Assembly (NCBI GenBank): GCA_945862215.1
Contig: CAMAXY010000019.1
Span: 1-43,514 of the forward strand
Length of the DNA stretch: 43,514 bases
Source of the DNA: Singulisphaera sp. GP187
Lineage (GTDB): Bacteria; Planctomycetota; Phycisphaerae; Phycisphaerales; SM1A02
Direction: 5' to 3'
Shown here: in pieces, positions 1 through 8,478 of the stretch
Position numbering within the stretch: the stretch's first letter is position 1
Layout: every line of letters begins with the position of its first letter
The notes under the pieces: generated by a model
What the model was told of the DNA's origin: nothing
Seen by the model: only the letters and a program-made list of their open reading frames with translations
Database searches by the model: none
Translations under genes and position numbers: made by a program

Positions 1-354
1 GGATATCCGCCATTTTCATGGCCTGGTGGATCGATGATCGTCGACTTCGATGGTCGCATTCTTGCACAGGCTGATCCTGGTCCTGGCGAAAAAGTTGTTG
101 TCGCACCGATCGATATTGGTGCACTGCGTGCGGAGCGTGATCGCCGACGCGGTCACGACATGCGTGCGCATCTGCGAACCGAGGCATACACATATCTCAA
201 CGCGCCGATCTTTCCACCTGCGGGAAAAACCGTCATTGACATTGACGGGAATAATCGACGTATTCAAGAGGGTCGCCGTGCAGCGAAGAAACCTCAGACT
301 CCAAATCAAGCTGGAAATCAAGCTGGAAATCAAGCTGGAGGAAAAAGCGGGTGA
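1..354 (+). CDS. nitrilase-family (carbon-nitrogen hydrolase) protein, C-terminal fragment
   Basis: This is the 3' end of a gene that starts before the window; the frame is open from base 1 to a TGA at 352-354. The visible 117 residues contain the typical tail of carbon-nitrogen hydrolases: a GGSMIVDFDGRILAQA segment (the G-x-S-x-I-x-D-x-x-G-x-I beta strand), then VVVAPIDIGALRAERD and an LRTEAY segment, as in nitrilase and amidase enzymes that cleave C-N bonds with a Glu-Lys-Cys triad. The catalytic residues would lie upstream and cannot be checked, so the substrate is unknown. The C-terminus ends in a short low-complexity tail made by a 12 bp tandem repeat (Asn-Gln-Ala-Gly three times). The stop overlaps the start of the next gene (GTGA), so the two are probably co-transcribed. 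Confidence 0.6.
   Translation, partial: GYPPFSWPGGSMIVDFDGRILAQADPGPGEKVVVAPIDIGALRAERDRRRGHDMRAHLRTEAYTYLNAPIFPPAGKTVIDIDGNNRRIQEGRRAAKKPQTPNQAGNQAGNQAGGKSG
304..339 (+). repeat. 12 bp tandem repeat, three exact copies
   Basis: The unit AATCAAGCTGGA occurs three times in a row (304-315, 316-327, 328-339). It encodes the NQAG repeats at the end of the nitrilase-family protein. The last copy runs into GGAGG (337-341), which is the likely ribosome binding site of the following gene. The unit is a multiple of three, so copy-number change would lengthen or shorten the tail without a frameshift. Confidence 0.9.
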
Positions 355-3300
355 GCCATCGACGGTGGATGTCAAGCGCGCTTTGCTGTTGCGCGTTTTT
401 CTTTGCACTCGCGCGGTGCAATGATTCGCCGTCGACTCAACTGCCGATGACGGCTGAATATGTTGACACCCTCAACATAGGCGCTGGATTCATGGGGCAA
501 TTCGATTTTACAAAGGCTGAAACAGCATTTGCGCAAGCGGTCGCACTTTCTCCCAACAATCCATACGGCCGACTTGATGTTGCAATCGCCGTGCTCAATC
601 AAACGAGTGATGATGCGCAGGATCGTGCAATCGCACTCTTTGCGCCACTCTTAAAAAATCCGCTCGTCGGCACACATGCGAGTTACTGCACAGGGCTTGC
701 GCAACTTTTTCTTGGTCGTCCAAATGAAGCGCTTCCACATTTTCGGGCGTGCGCCGAATCAAATCCCACGAATGCTCATGCGGCGTATTACACCGCGCAA
801 TGCCTCGAACTTCTTGGACAGGTTGAGCAAGCGCTTCCGTGGTACGAGCGATCGGAACAACTCGATCCATTTCTTCGCAGCGCGGTGCTTGGATTGCAAC
901 GTGCATTTGCGCGACTTGGACAAACCGAAAAATCTGCAGAGATGCTCGCACTCTTTGACCGTCTTGCCAACAATCCGCGATCATCGCTTGCAGAATTCAA
1001 GTACACGCGCATGGGTGTGCTTGGTGAAGTCATGCTGCCGACTCCCGCAGACAGTGCGACTTCGCACGATGGGCAAACGCTTCCATCTGGTCCGATCTTT
1101 GCTCCACCGACTCCGATGAAAATCGCCAATTGGGATGGAGAGCGAAGGTCAAGCGGTTTGCAGTCGACGGTGGATATCAACGGTGACGGTCAGACAGATC
1201 TGATGTGGTGGACTCGTGATGCGAACGATCGCAGATCGCTTATACCGCTCATGCCGGTCATGAAGACCAATGCATCCGAAGCATCAGAATCTTGGCGCGC
1301 AATTCCAGATCATCCTCTTGCGCGTATTCAAGGTGTTCAGCAATTGAAGTGGGGGGATCTCAACAATGATGGCTGCGTCGATGCGGTCGTGATGACGTCA
1401 TCAATTGACTTGAATAGTGATGAGCCAAAACGTACGTCGAAAACATCGTGGTACGAACAAGGCACCAACGATCAGTGGACAGAGCGATCATTCGGTGAGT
1501 CGCTGCCGGAAGGAGCCGCAGTGCTGGCACTCGCAGATCTCGATCACGATGGAGATGTCGATCTACTTGTGGCGGACACAACGCAAGACAAAACAAATCA
1601 TCTGCGCATTCTGTACAGCCGACTTGATGGCACGTGGCAGTCAGTCGAGTTGCCGCTTGATTCTCAACACCATGTAACAAATGCTGCAATCATCGACATC
1701 GACCGTGATGGAGATTTGGACATCATCGCATCGATGGCGCAATTCGCGGCTTCGCGCGCTGCGGTCTTTGTCAACGATCGTCTCTGGTCATGGACTCGCG
1801 ATAACAAACGATACGGAACATTCGAATCGCACTCGATCATGGACGCAGTCGCCTATTCACGCAACGAAGACGGCACGCCAATGCTTGCAGCGATTGAATA
1901 CAACTCGTATCAAGATGGAGGTCCAACTGGCAACCTCGCAGTTTGGGCTTTCGAGCCGCAAGGTCCACGGCAGACTTCGAGTTCGTACTTTGGACGTGCA
2001 AATTGGCTCGCTGTCGTTGATGCTTCAGGAATGGGGCATCAAAACATAATGGTTGGCGGCACATTTCTCAATCGTTCGTTCAGTTTTCTTCGCAGTCCGA
2101 TGGCATCGATCGTTCTATATGACGCAGCGGGGCAGCCAATCGAAGAACTGACGGAGCAAATGGGTAATCGATACGACCCGCCAAAACCAGCGATTCTCAG
2201 CGGAATCGGCGCAGTCTTGTTCGGCGATGAATTTGAGATGCGAGGTCCGGGCGAAGGTCGCGCACCAGTTGCAACGATTTCATTTCGCGGTCGCATCGAT
2301 CCAGCGCAGCAGATGCGGACCAATGCAAGCGGCATCGGAACATCCGCTGTTGCCCGCATCGGCGGCGAGTGGGTAGCAGCGCGGCAATTGCCTTGGAACT
2401 CATCGAGTGGACAGTCCACAGATCCGTGCGTGATCGGACTTGGACTTTCGCCAGAGATTGATTTTCTCTCTATTGATTGGCCCGACAATGTCACTCAAAG
2501 TGAAATGCAAATTCCAAAGGGAGCGCACACGATCGCCGAAACCCAGCGGCAAATTTCCAGTTGTCCTGTGGTCTTTGCGTGGAATGGAACCAAGATGGGA
2601 TTCGTGACGGATTCGCTCGGTGTGGGTGGCGTTGGGTTTCTCGCTTCTGTGACGCAAGACGAAAACGGTTATCTCTCACCGGTCTACGCACAGCCGCGGC
2701 CGTGGGAACGTATCGCAATTTCTTCTGCCGCTATTGCCCCTCGAGATGGCAAATATGAAATCGCACTCAGCGAACCGATGGAAGAGTTCACGGCGATCGA
2801 CAGTGCTGCACTGAAGGTGTATGACTTGCCACCAGGATGGAACATGTCGTTCGACGAACGCATGGGAATCAGCAATCCTCAGCCAACGGGCGCGGCAATC
2901 TTCTGGCGCGAATCCATGTTGCCAGTGCATGCAACAGTTGCACACGGTGCGCTCGCTGCGATAGACCAAACGGATGCGGTGCGCACGCAAGACTTTATTG
3001 CGGTCAATCCTGGGGAAATCGATTCAAGATTCATCGGTCGCACTTCGCAGATGTTTGCGCTCTCACTCGAATTTCCGCAAGAAATAGCGGCAGGCGCGGG
3101 GGACCCCGTTCTCCTGATGGATGGGTGGATCGAATATCCGTATTGCTCTACGACTTTCGCAATGTGGCAGGCGCATGCTTCAACGTTGGCGCCGACATTC
3201 GAAGCGCTCGATCCTGCGACGGGTTTGTGGATGACGCTCGTGAAGGAATATGGATATCCCGCTGGTATGCCGCGCGAAGCAGCGTTTCCAATCGATCGAA

Positions 3301-3842
3301 ATTCACTTCCTAAGAATTGCACCACGCTGCGCATCGTGACGAATCAAGAGTTGTATGTTGATCGATGTCGCATTGTTTGGTCGCAGTCCTGTCCGCAGGC
3401 GATCGAGCGCAAGCTGCGGCTTCAGTCTGCAGTTGTGCGCGCGAGTGGATACGCACGGCGAATTCCCGCGCCGCAGCGCCGGCCGATTTATGACTATGAA
3501 GCGCGCGTGCCGCTGTGGGATTGTCGCAAACAACCAGGTTGGTACACAGCAACAGGCGTGGATTGTTCGCCGCTCGTTACTGCGATCGATGATGCTGTTG
3601 CGATCTTCGCGGCGGGGGAGGAAGTGCGCATGACGTTTGACGCTGTTCAGCCGACGCTCGCCGCGAACTGGACACGCGCATTTGTTCTTGATCTCAACGG
3701 CTGGTGTAAGGACATGGATTTTCTCACGGGTGATGGAGCGACAGTTGCGCCACTTCCAGTGCGAAATGAATCAGGCGCACCTTCGCCCGATCGCGCCGCA
3801 CTGCACGAACGATTCAACACGCGTTATGAAGCAGGGCGCTGA
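351..3842 (+). CDS. large lipoprotein with TPR, FG-GAP/VCBS and ASPIC-like regions
   Basis: 1163 residues starting at GTG 351, with GGAGG nine bases upstream and a 4 bp overlap with the preceding gene. An Arg-containing hydrophobic leader ends in LARC (Cys23), a plausible lipobox, so the protein is probably an outer-face or periplasmic lipoprotein. Residues about 40-205 form TPR-like helical repeats (for example AETAFAQAVALSPNN). About 270-460 carry four Ca-binding FG-GAP/VCBS loops: DINGDGQTD (~275), DLNNDGCVD (~337), DLDHDGDVD (~397) and DIDRDGDLD (~449), which normally build a beta-propeller. Near 690-735 the IGLGLSPEIDFLSIDWPDN segment resembles an ASPIC/UnbV end domain. The last 400 residues are not recognised. 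The CRTAC1-like gene at 11857-13722 shares the FG-GAP plus ASPIC plan. Binding of a ligand or polymer at the cell surface is possible; no enzymatic motif was seen. Confidence 0.75.
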   Translation: MSHRRWMSSALCCCAFFFALARCNDSPSTQLPMTAEYVDTLNIGAGFMGQFDFTKAETAFAQAVALSPNNPYGRLDVAIAVLNQTSDDAQDRAIALFAPLLKNPLVGTHASYCTGLAQLFLGRPNEALPHFRACAESNPTNAHAAYYTAQCLELLGQVEQALPWYERSEQLDPFLRSAVLGLQRAFARLGQTEKSAEMLALFDRLANNPRSSLAEFKYTRMGVLGEVMLPTPADSATSHDGQTLPSGPIFAPPTPMKIANWDGERRSSGLQSTVDINGDGQTDLMWWTRDANDRRSLIPLMPVMKTNASEASESWRAIPDHPLARIQGVQQLKWGDLNNDGCVDAVVMTSSIDLNSDEPKRTSKTSWYEQGTNDQWTERSFGESLPEGAAVLALADLDHDGDVDLLVADTTQDKTNHLRILYSRLDGTWQSVELPLDSQHHVTNAAIIDIDRDGDLDIIASMAQFAASRAAVFVNDRLWSWTRDNKRYGTFESHSIMDAVAYSRNEDGTPMLAAIEYNSYQDGGPTGNLAVWAFEPQGPRQTSSSYFGRANWLAVVDASGMGHQNIMVGGTFLNRSFSFLRSPMASIVLYDAAGQPIEELTEQMGNRYDPPKPAILSGIGAVLFGDEFEMRGPGEGRAPVATISFRGRIDPAQQMRTNASGIGTSAVARIGGEWVAARQLPWNSSSGQSTDPCVIGLGLSPEIDFLSIDWPDNVTQSEMQIPKGAHTIAETQRQISSCPVVFAWNGTKMGFVTDSLGVGGVGFLASVTQDENGYLSPVYAQPRPWERIAISSAAIAPRDGKYEIALSEPMEEFTAIDSAALKVYDLPPGWNMSFDERMGISNPQPTGAAIFWRESMLPVHATVAHGALAAIDQTDAVRTQDFIAVNPGEIDSRFIGRTSQMFALSLEFPQEIAAGAGDPVLLMDGWIEYPYCSTTFAMWQAHASTLAPTFEALDPATGLWMTLVKEYGYPAGMPREAAFPIDRNSLPKNCTTLRIVTNQELYVDRCRIVWSQSCPQAIERKLRLQSAVVRASGYARRIPAPQRRPIYDYEARVPLWDCRKQPGWYTATGVDCSPLVTAIDDAVAIFAAGEEVRMTFDAVQPTLAANWTRAFVLDLNGWCKDMDFLTGDGATVAPLPVRNESGAPSPDRAALHERFNTRYEAGR

Positions 3843-3886
3843 CGGGGCGGATTCGCACATCCTGCGCGAGAATGGCTGTTTCCTTA

Positions 3887-5542
3887 TCACTTTCCTGCGC
3901 CTTTTATAGGCAATGCATTGACTCGCGCCTGCAACATTTCAATCTTTGTATAAAAAGCATTCGACGAGTCAATGTCTAAGTCCTTCTTGATGAGTTGAAA
4001 AAACTGAAAGATCTTTTCAGTTTTCTCTTTGAGGATCTTGTCGCTTTCAAGTTGCTCGAAGAAAGATTTATCCTCCGTCATGATGCGCCCATAGATCGAA
4101 GCGCGATCCTCGGTGGCCACATTCATTCCATAGCGTTCAGCAAAGCCAGCCCGTTTAATGTTCTCTTTATAAAAAGCAGGTTGATCAAGTTCTTTCGGCT
4201 GTCCAAGTCTGTACGCAAATGATTGTTCATTCGAGCTATTCCAATTCGAGCCAAAAATAGGACCTCCTTCCACGGAGAATTGTTTGTCTATCAAATGGAA
4301 GAGTTCATGGTGAATCGTTCTGAGGAAAAATTCTTTCGAGCTTGGCGTCTTTGGATCGAAACTACTCAGCCCATAGCCGAATGAAATACGTGGGAGCCAA
4401 CTGAACGCTTGTCCGGCAATCTTCGCGCCGCGAAAAGTGAATGTGTCGAGGACGTAGATATTTTCTACGCCCATTTTGGCGGCGATCTGCTCCGGGTATG
4501 AGCACAATTCCTCGCGGACGAGATGGATGAATTGTTTGAATTCGGACAGTTTTTTGTCTGTCATGTACGAGTATTCCAGTCGCACCTTGACAGGCATGGG
4601 CGGTGCGGCGGAACCTGGTTCCCAAATCACTTTCAGGCCCCATTTCTTTTCAATGAACCGAATGTCGTCTTGAATTTCAGCATCGCCTTTGATTTGGTCG
4701 GCACTATGCAGGTCGGCAAGATCGTTGAGGCAAATGGTGCGTTGAGATTCTGGAATCGTTGCAAGTGTTTGCCAAAATGCGTCGTCGAATTGCGGATCGA
4801 GCGAATGCAAAAATGATTGGACAACTTCGACTCGTTGCTTCAGCAGGGGATCACTCTTTGCCCGAGCATTGATCTGCGCAAAGTCAAAGGGCTCCCAAAA
4901 TATTTTGAAGAGGCCGTCTCGTTGATTGCTCTGTTTGAAAACCCAATTGGAAGGTTCTTTTTGAGCAGCAGCTTCGTCAGATTGGATGGTTTTCCAATGT
5001 TCAAGTCCAATCAGCGAGTCTTTGGCAGGCAGGTCAGAAAGCAGATATGTAAAGAGTGTCTGGTGGAGAGCATTCCTTGCGAGAAATTCATTTGATGGAG
5101 TGATCGTGCTGGGCACGGTGACAAGAATCGAGTCGCTGCTTTTTTCGTAAAGGAAAGCTGGGGAGTAAGGCTTTTCTGCCGCTTTCGATGACTTGTAGAT
5201 GTACTCGTTTGCCAAGACAAGCTTCTTCGGTCCATACTTCTGGATAAATCCTGCGGGGTATCTCTTGAACTCAGCCTCGATCCAGCCGACAACTTGAATT
5301 GCATTTTCGATTTGTCCCGCCTCAAGCGGCTTCACCTCATAGTTTGCGGCGAGTTTGTCGTCGCCACTCTTCCATAATTGAATGGATCCCCCAAAGTCAG
5401 CATGAAATTTCTGATCAAGCGCTATGAACCTTTGATCTTCTTGAACGATATCTCCTGCAAATGCATGTCGCCCTAATGTGGCAGCGCAAACCAAAGCCAT
5501 AAGCCAACCCATTACCGATGCTTGAGTAGTTTGCCTTTTCAT
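3887..5542 (-). CDS. secreted putative zinc metallopeptidase (HExxH)
   Basis: 551 residues, ATG at 5542. The N-terminus has a short basic start, a hydrophobic stretch and an AFA-G signal peptidase site (about residue 29), so export is likely. Near residues 411-417 the sequence HHELFHLID holds an HExxH zinc motif, and a Glu in NEQSFAYR about 25-30 residues later could be the third ligand, as in gluzincin-type peptidases. The rest of the protein, including two related-looking regions that describe sizes of about 250 residues each, is not recognised by eye. It begins 16 bp after the NADH dehydrogenase gene on the same strand, so the two are probably one transcript, but no functional link is obvious. 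The exact peptidase family and substrate are unknown; a non-catalytic relative cannot be excluded. Confidence 0.65.
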   Translation of the reverse strand: MKRQTTQASVMGWLMALVCAATLGRHAFAGDIVQEDQRFIALDQKFHADFGGSIQLWKSGDDKLAANYEVKPLEAGQIENAIQVVGWIEAEFKRYPAGFIQKYGPKKLVLANEYIYKSSKAAEKPYSPAFLYEKSSDSILVTVPSTITPSNEFLARNALHQTLFTYLLSDLPAKDSLIGLEHWKTIQSDEAAAQKEPSNWVFKQSNQRDGLFKIFWEPFDFAQINARAKSDPLLKQRVEVVQSFLHSLDPQFDDAFWQTLATIPESQRTICLNDLADLHSADQIKGDAEIQDDIRFIEKKWGLKVIWEPGSAAPPMPVKVRLEYSYMTDKKLSEFKQFIHLVREELCSYPEQIAAKMGVENIYVLDTFTFRGAKIAGQAFSWLPRISFGYGLSSFDPKTPSSKEFFLRTIHHELFHLIDKQFSVEGGPIFGSNWNSSNEQSFAYRLGQPKELDQPAFYKENIKRAGFAERYGMNVATEDRASIYGRIMTEDKSFFEQLESDKILKEKTEKIFQFFQLIKKDLDIDSSNAFYTKIEMLQARVNALPIKGAGK

Positions 5543-5558
5543 CAGGTGAGGTGGATTT

Positions 5559-6920
5559 TCACATTCGTTTCAGCAACTCTGCGACCACTTTATTCCTCTG
5601 AGATGGAGAATCATTTACGCTGCTTCCAACTGGCACCACGACACGTGACGGTGGGTTGCCGCTAATAATGCGCGACCCTTTGCTGAAGGTGAGGTATGAA
5701 ATTGCCCACGACATAAATACAAGAATGCGGTTGTTGAAGCCCACTAATAAAATTAAATGCACAAATAGCCATGCCAGCCAGGCGAGTAGACCGGCAAATT
5801 TCAAGCCTGCCACTTCCGCTACGGCCTGAGCGCGACCGATTGTTGCCATCGAACCCTTGTCAAAATATTGAAACGCTCCGCGCGCTGTCATTTTTGTTCC
5901 AGTCTTGACTTCGCGGGCAATAATTTTTGCTACAAATTGACCCATTTGCGTGGCTGCCGGTGCAACTCCAGGAACCATGTGCCCAGTTTTGGCACACTGT
6001 ATGGATGCCATGTCGCCAATCACAAATATATTTGATGCACCCTTGATGGAGCAATCTGGTTCCACCAACACGCGGCCGTTGCGATCAAGTTTTGCCCCAA
6101 GCGATGCGCCAAGCGGATTTGCCTTCACTCCTGCCGACCACACAACAGTATTCGCGTGAATGGTCTCGCCATTTACCACCACACCCGATTCATCGATATG
6201 TGTGACGGATTGACTCAGGCGAATTTCCACGCCAATTTTGCTCAGCGCTAAGAACGCGGCGTGTGACGAACGTTCGCTCATGCTTGGCAGAAGTCGATTG
6301 CCAGCCTCGATTAAAATGACGCGCGCACTTTTAGAATTGAAGCGTCGATAGTCCTTTGAAAGAGAATCAACGCCGAGTTCTTTTATGGCGCCAGCAAGCT
6401 CGACACCTGTCGGCCCACCGCCCACCACAATAAAAGTTAAATGTTCGCGCAATGCCACCTCGTCGGTCTCGGCCTCTGCGTCTTCAAATGCGCGAAGAAT
6501 TTTGTTACGAATAGTCAAAGCATCATCAAGCGTCTTCATGCCAGGTGCAAATTGCTCCCAGTGATCGTTTCCAAAATAACTCGAGCGAGCACCAGCAGCC
6601 AGGATGAGATAGTCGAAGTGCGCGTTTCGATTGTTTGCAAATGTCAGGAGATGCGCCGCGCAATCAATAGACACAACTTCTTCATTGAACACATACGCGT
6701 TTTCTTGCTGGCGAAAAATTCGGCGAATGGGAAACGCAATATTGGAAGTGGGAAGAACTGAAGTTGCCACCTGATAAAGCAGTGGTTGAAAAAGATGATG
6801 ATTTGCTTTGTCTACTAAAACGACATTCACAGGCGCCTTGGCCAGTGCCTGCACTGCGGCAATGCCACCAAATCCGCCGCCAATGACAACAACGATCGGC
6901 GAATTTATATCTGGCTTCAT
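5559..6920 (-). CDS. ndh: type II NADH:quinone oxidoreductase (NDH-2)
   Basis: 453 residues with ATG at 6920. NDH-2 enzymes pass electrons from NADH through FAD to membrane quinone without pumping protons. Two Rossmann motifs are visible: FAD-binding IGGGFGGIAAVQAL near residues 13-26 and NADH-binding VVGGGPTGVELAGAI near 166-180. The FAD-contact segment VIGDMAS and the quinone-side motif VAPAATQMGQ are also present. The C-terminus has hydrophobic stretches (GLLAWLAWLFVHLILLVGF), as in membrane-anchored NDH-2. The frame stays open 55 codons upstream to base 7085, but that stretch crosses a terminator hairpin and matches nothing, so the internal ATG was chosen. Length fits the family (about 430-450). 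The metallopeptidase gene follows 16 bp later. Confidence 0.92.
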   Translation of the reverse strand: MKPDINSPIVVVIGGGFGGIAAVQALAKAPVNVVLVDKANHHLFQPLLYQVATSVLPTSNIAFPIRRIFRQQENAYVFNEEVVSIDCAAHLLTFANNRNAHFDYLILAAGARSSYFGNDHWEQFAPGMKTLDDALTIRNKILRAFEDAEAETDEVALREHLTFIVVGGGPTGVELAGAIKELGVDSLSKDYRRFNSKSARVILIEAGNRLLPSMSERSSHAAFLALSKIGVEIRLSQSVTHIDESGVVVNGETIHANTVVWSAGVKANPLGASLGAKLDRNGRVLVEPDCSIKGASNIFVIGDMASIQCAKTGHMVPGVAPAATQMGQFVAKIIAREVKTGTKMTARGAFQYFDKGSMATIGRAQAVAEVAGLKFAGLLAWLAWLFVHLILLVGFNNRILVFMSWAISYLTFSKGSRIISGNPPSRVVVPVGSSVNDSPSQRNKVVAELLKRM

Positions 6921-7040
6921 AATCAGCAATTCTTTAAAAGTGTGGGTCTTTATCGATGATAAGTCTTGGATACTAGGCAGGTTTGGTTGCTTGCCTTGCA
7001 GAACGTCAGTGCGGGTAACCGATGCGCGCCACCGCGCAGT

Positions 7041-7078
7041 GGCAAAACGACAAGACCCCACTCTGCGGCTGGGGTCTT
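7041..7078 (-). terminator. hairpin terminator serving the broken PEP-CTERM gene
   Basis: AAGACCCCA (7052-7060) and TGGGGTCTT (7070-7078) form a 9 bp perfect stem with a 9 nt loop. On the minus strand it is followed by TGTCGTTTTG, a weak T-rich tail. It sits just after the stop of the decayed gene at 7105-7290 and before ndh, so it would separate ndh from upstream minus-strand transcription. Confidence 0.7.
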
Positions 7079-7104
7079 GAATCAATCATGCAGGTTGTGC
7101 TGAC

Positions 7105-7290
7105 TTATGAGCGACGACGGCGTCCACCGACCAAGCCCAGCGACTCCCAGGACAGCAAAGGCGTCTGGGGCTGGAACGATCGTTCCGTTCACAGGCGGCT
7201 GAGCGAGGATCCAGCTTGATCGTCGAAGCCGTACCACGCCACGAACACACCGCTGCCGGCATTGTTGAATTGGAGCGTAAAAATTGCGTT
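7105..7290 (-). pseudogene. decayed PEP-CTERM-type secreted protein, C-terminal remnant
   Basis: Reading the minus strand in pieces gives NAIFTLQFNNAGSGVFVAWY, then after a frame change VNGTIVPAPDAFAVLGVAGL, then after another change LGLVGGRRRRS and a TAA stop (7105-7107). Together these are the last ~60 residues of a protein like the intact one at 37926-38639, whose end reads FNNAGSGVFAAFF ... VNGTLVPAPGAIALLGLAGLVGRRRR. Part of the nucleotide match is close: about 29 bases around ATTCAACAATG differ at one position. A stop follows SRL, bases corresponding to the MVD codons are missing, and a second frameshift precedes the Arg cluster. No N-terminal half, start codon or signal peptide is left. 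A terminator still follows it. Confidence 0.75.
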
Positions 7291-7419
7291 TGGGGGCGAT
7301 CGGGGACAGGCACCTCACTCGTCCGAGGCAGAAAGATTCAACCACGTTGCATGGTTTTCGAGGAGCGTTCGCGGGAATTTTGCCTGACCTAGATTGCGCC
7401 CCAGTCTGACGCACTGAGC

Positions 7420-7449
7420 AAAAAAACAAAGGCGACCGTAATGGTCGCC
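7420..7449 (-). terminator. intrinsic terminator of the PEP-CTERM gene at 7482-8090
   Basis: GGCGACC (7431-7437) pairs with GGTCGCC (7443-7449). On the minus strand the stem is followed by TTTGTTTTTTGC, a good T-tract. It lies about 30 bp past the stop codon of the PEP-CTERM gene. Confidence 0.85.
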
Positions 7450-7481
7450 CCTGTTGTGTTTCAGTGAGTTAAGCAGTTCTC

Positions 7482-8090
7482 TTAGCGGCGGCGCTTGCGA
7501 GAACCACCGATGAGACCTGCGAGACCGATGAGCGCTACTGCGCCTGGTGCTGGCACTGCGAAGTAGAGGTTGTCAACGGTGGCGAAGTTGGTTCCAGCCG
7601 GTAAGTTGCCTGCCACAGTGATTGAAATGGATGAGATAGAAGCACCAGTTGAGTAGAACCCAACGAAGTCAGAGAGTGATGTTGCGTTGCCCACGTAGGC
7701 TGAACCGTCAGCAAGCTGCACGCCAATGATGGCTGGGATGATGTTGAAGCTGGCGTCGGTCGAGAAGAAGTTGCCAGCAACTCCCTGCACGCTTGGCGAC
7801 ATGGTGAACGTGAGGAGCGCCTCAGGACTGTTGGTGGACATGAAGCCAGAACCTGCATAGAGCTCTCCCGGCGCACTGGCTGTCCATTGGATCCCGCCGG
7901 CAGTACCGGTGAGGCCGTTCAAGTAGAAGCCGTTGTACGAGTTGAAATTCTCAGTGGCAACGGACGCACCCTGGGCGGCTGAGAAGCCGTTCCACAATGA
8001 GGCATTAGAGAAGGTGACCATAGCAGCAGAGGCGGCCTGGGTCATAACCACGGACATTGCCACAGCAGAGAAAGCAATTTTAATTGACAT
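7482..8090 (-). CDS. secreted PEP-CTERM-type protein
   Basis: 202 residues from ATG 8090, chosen because AGGAG lies eight bases upstream (8098-8102) and the leader MSIKIAFSAVAMSVVMTQAASA-AM is a clean signal peptide. The middle is Ser/Thr/Gly-rich and beta-like, without a recognised domain. The C-terminus VPAPGAVALIGLAGLIGG followed by SRKRRR is the tripartite sorting signal: a short Pro motif (PAPG instead of PEP), a hydrophobic helix and a basic end. In other bacteria such tails are processed by exosortase/archaeosortase-type enzymes; none is seen in this window. It is a single gene with its own terminator, and a broken relative lies just downstream. A role at the cell surface or in extracellular matrix is inferred from the tail only. 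Confidence 0.85.
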   Translation of the reverse strand: MSIKIAFSAVAMSVVMTQAASAAMVTFSNASLWNGFSAAQGASVATENFNSYNGFYLNGLTGTAGGIQWTASAPGELYAGSGFMSTNSPEALLTFTMSPSVQGVAGNFFSTDASFNIIPAIIGVQLADGSAYVGNATSLSDFVGFYSTGASISSISITVAGNLPAGTNFATVDNLYFAVPAPGAVALIGLAGLIGGSRKRRR

Positions 8091-8478
8091 TGTAGAAACT
8101 CCTAAAATGATATGGAAAAGGGACAAGGATCAAAAAGTAAAAAAAACTCTTAGCGATACGAATTAACCACCAACACTGCCCATTTCCAATCCCGCCAAGT
8201 ATTTGAAGTTACACCCGAAAAGTTAGTTGTCAAATTTTTCCCCCAAAAAATACATAAATTTTCCATTTTGTATCGAAACTCCACCGAACTTCCTGTGATT
8301 GTGGTTGTTTGGAGCGTAAAAATTAAGTTTGGGTAATGTGGGTTGAGCACCATTGAGGCGCAATTGTACGGGTATCGCTCTCTGAAAGCCCCATATCCCA
8401 CGCAACCTAGTCTATTGCAATGTGCAATTCATTCCAGATACTTCCTCAAAATTCGAAGTCAAGGGGGAATGATCTTCG
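8091..8478. other. gap with a minus-strand fragment related to the 7.2 kb remnant
   Basis: No gene is called here. A minus-strand frame at 8150-8401 contains PNLIFTLQ, and the broken PEP-CTERM gene at 7105-7290 contains PNAIFTLQ in its coding frame. At DNA level this is a 25 bp direct repeat with two mismatches (7270-7294 and 8309-8333, beginning TTGGAGCGTAAAAATT). The 8150-8401 frame has no convincing start, ribosome binding site or signal peptide. It is best read as a fragment of a decayed gene. The promoter of the PEP-CTERM gene at 7482-8090 must also lie in this stretch, but no clear -35/-10 pair stands out. Confidence 0.4.

Noticed and set aside
6921-7085. In-frame N-terminal extension of NDH-2
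   Set aside because: It crosses a terminator-type hairpin, has no conserved sequence and would add 55 residues before the Rossmann motif.
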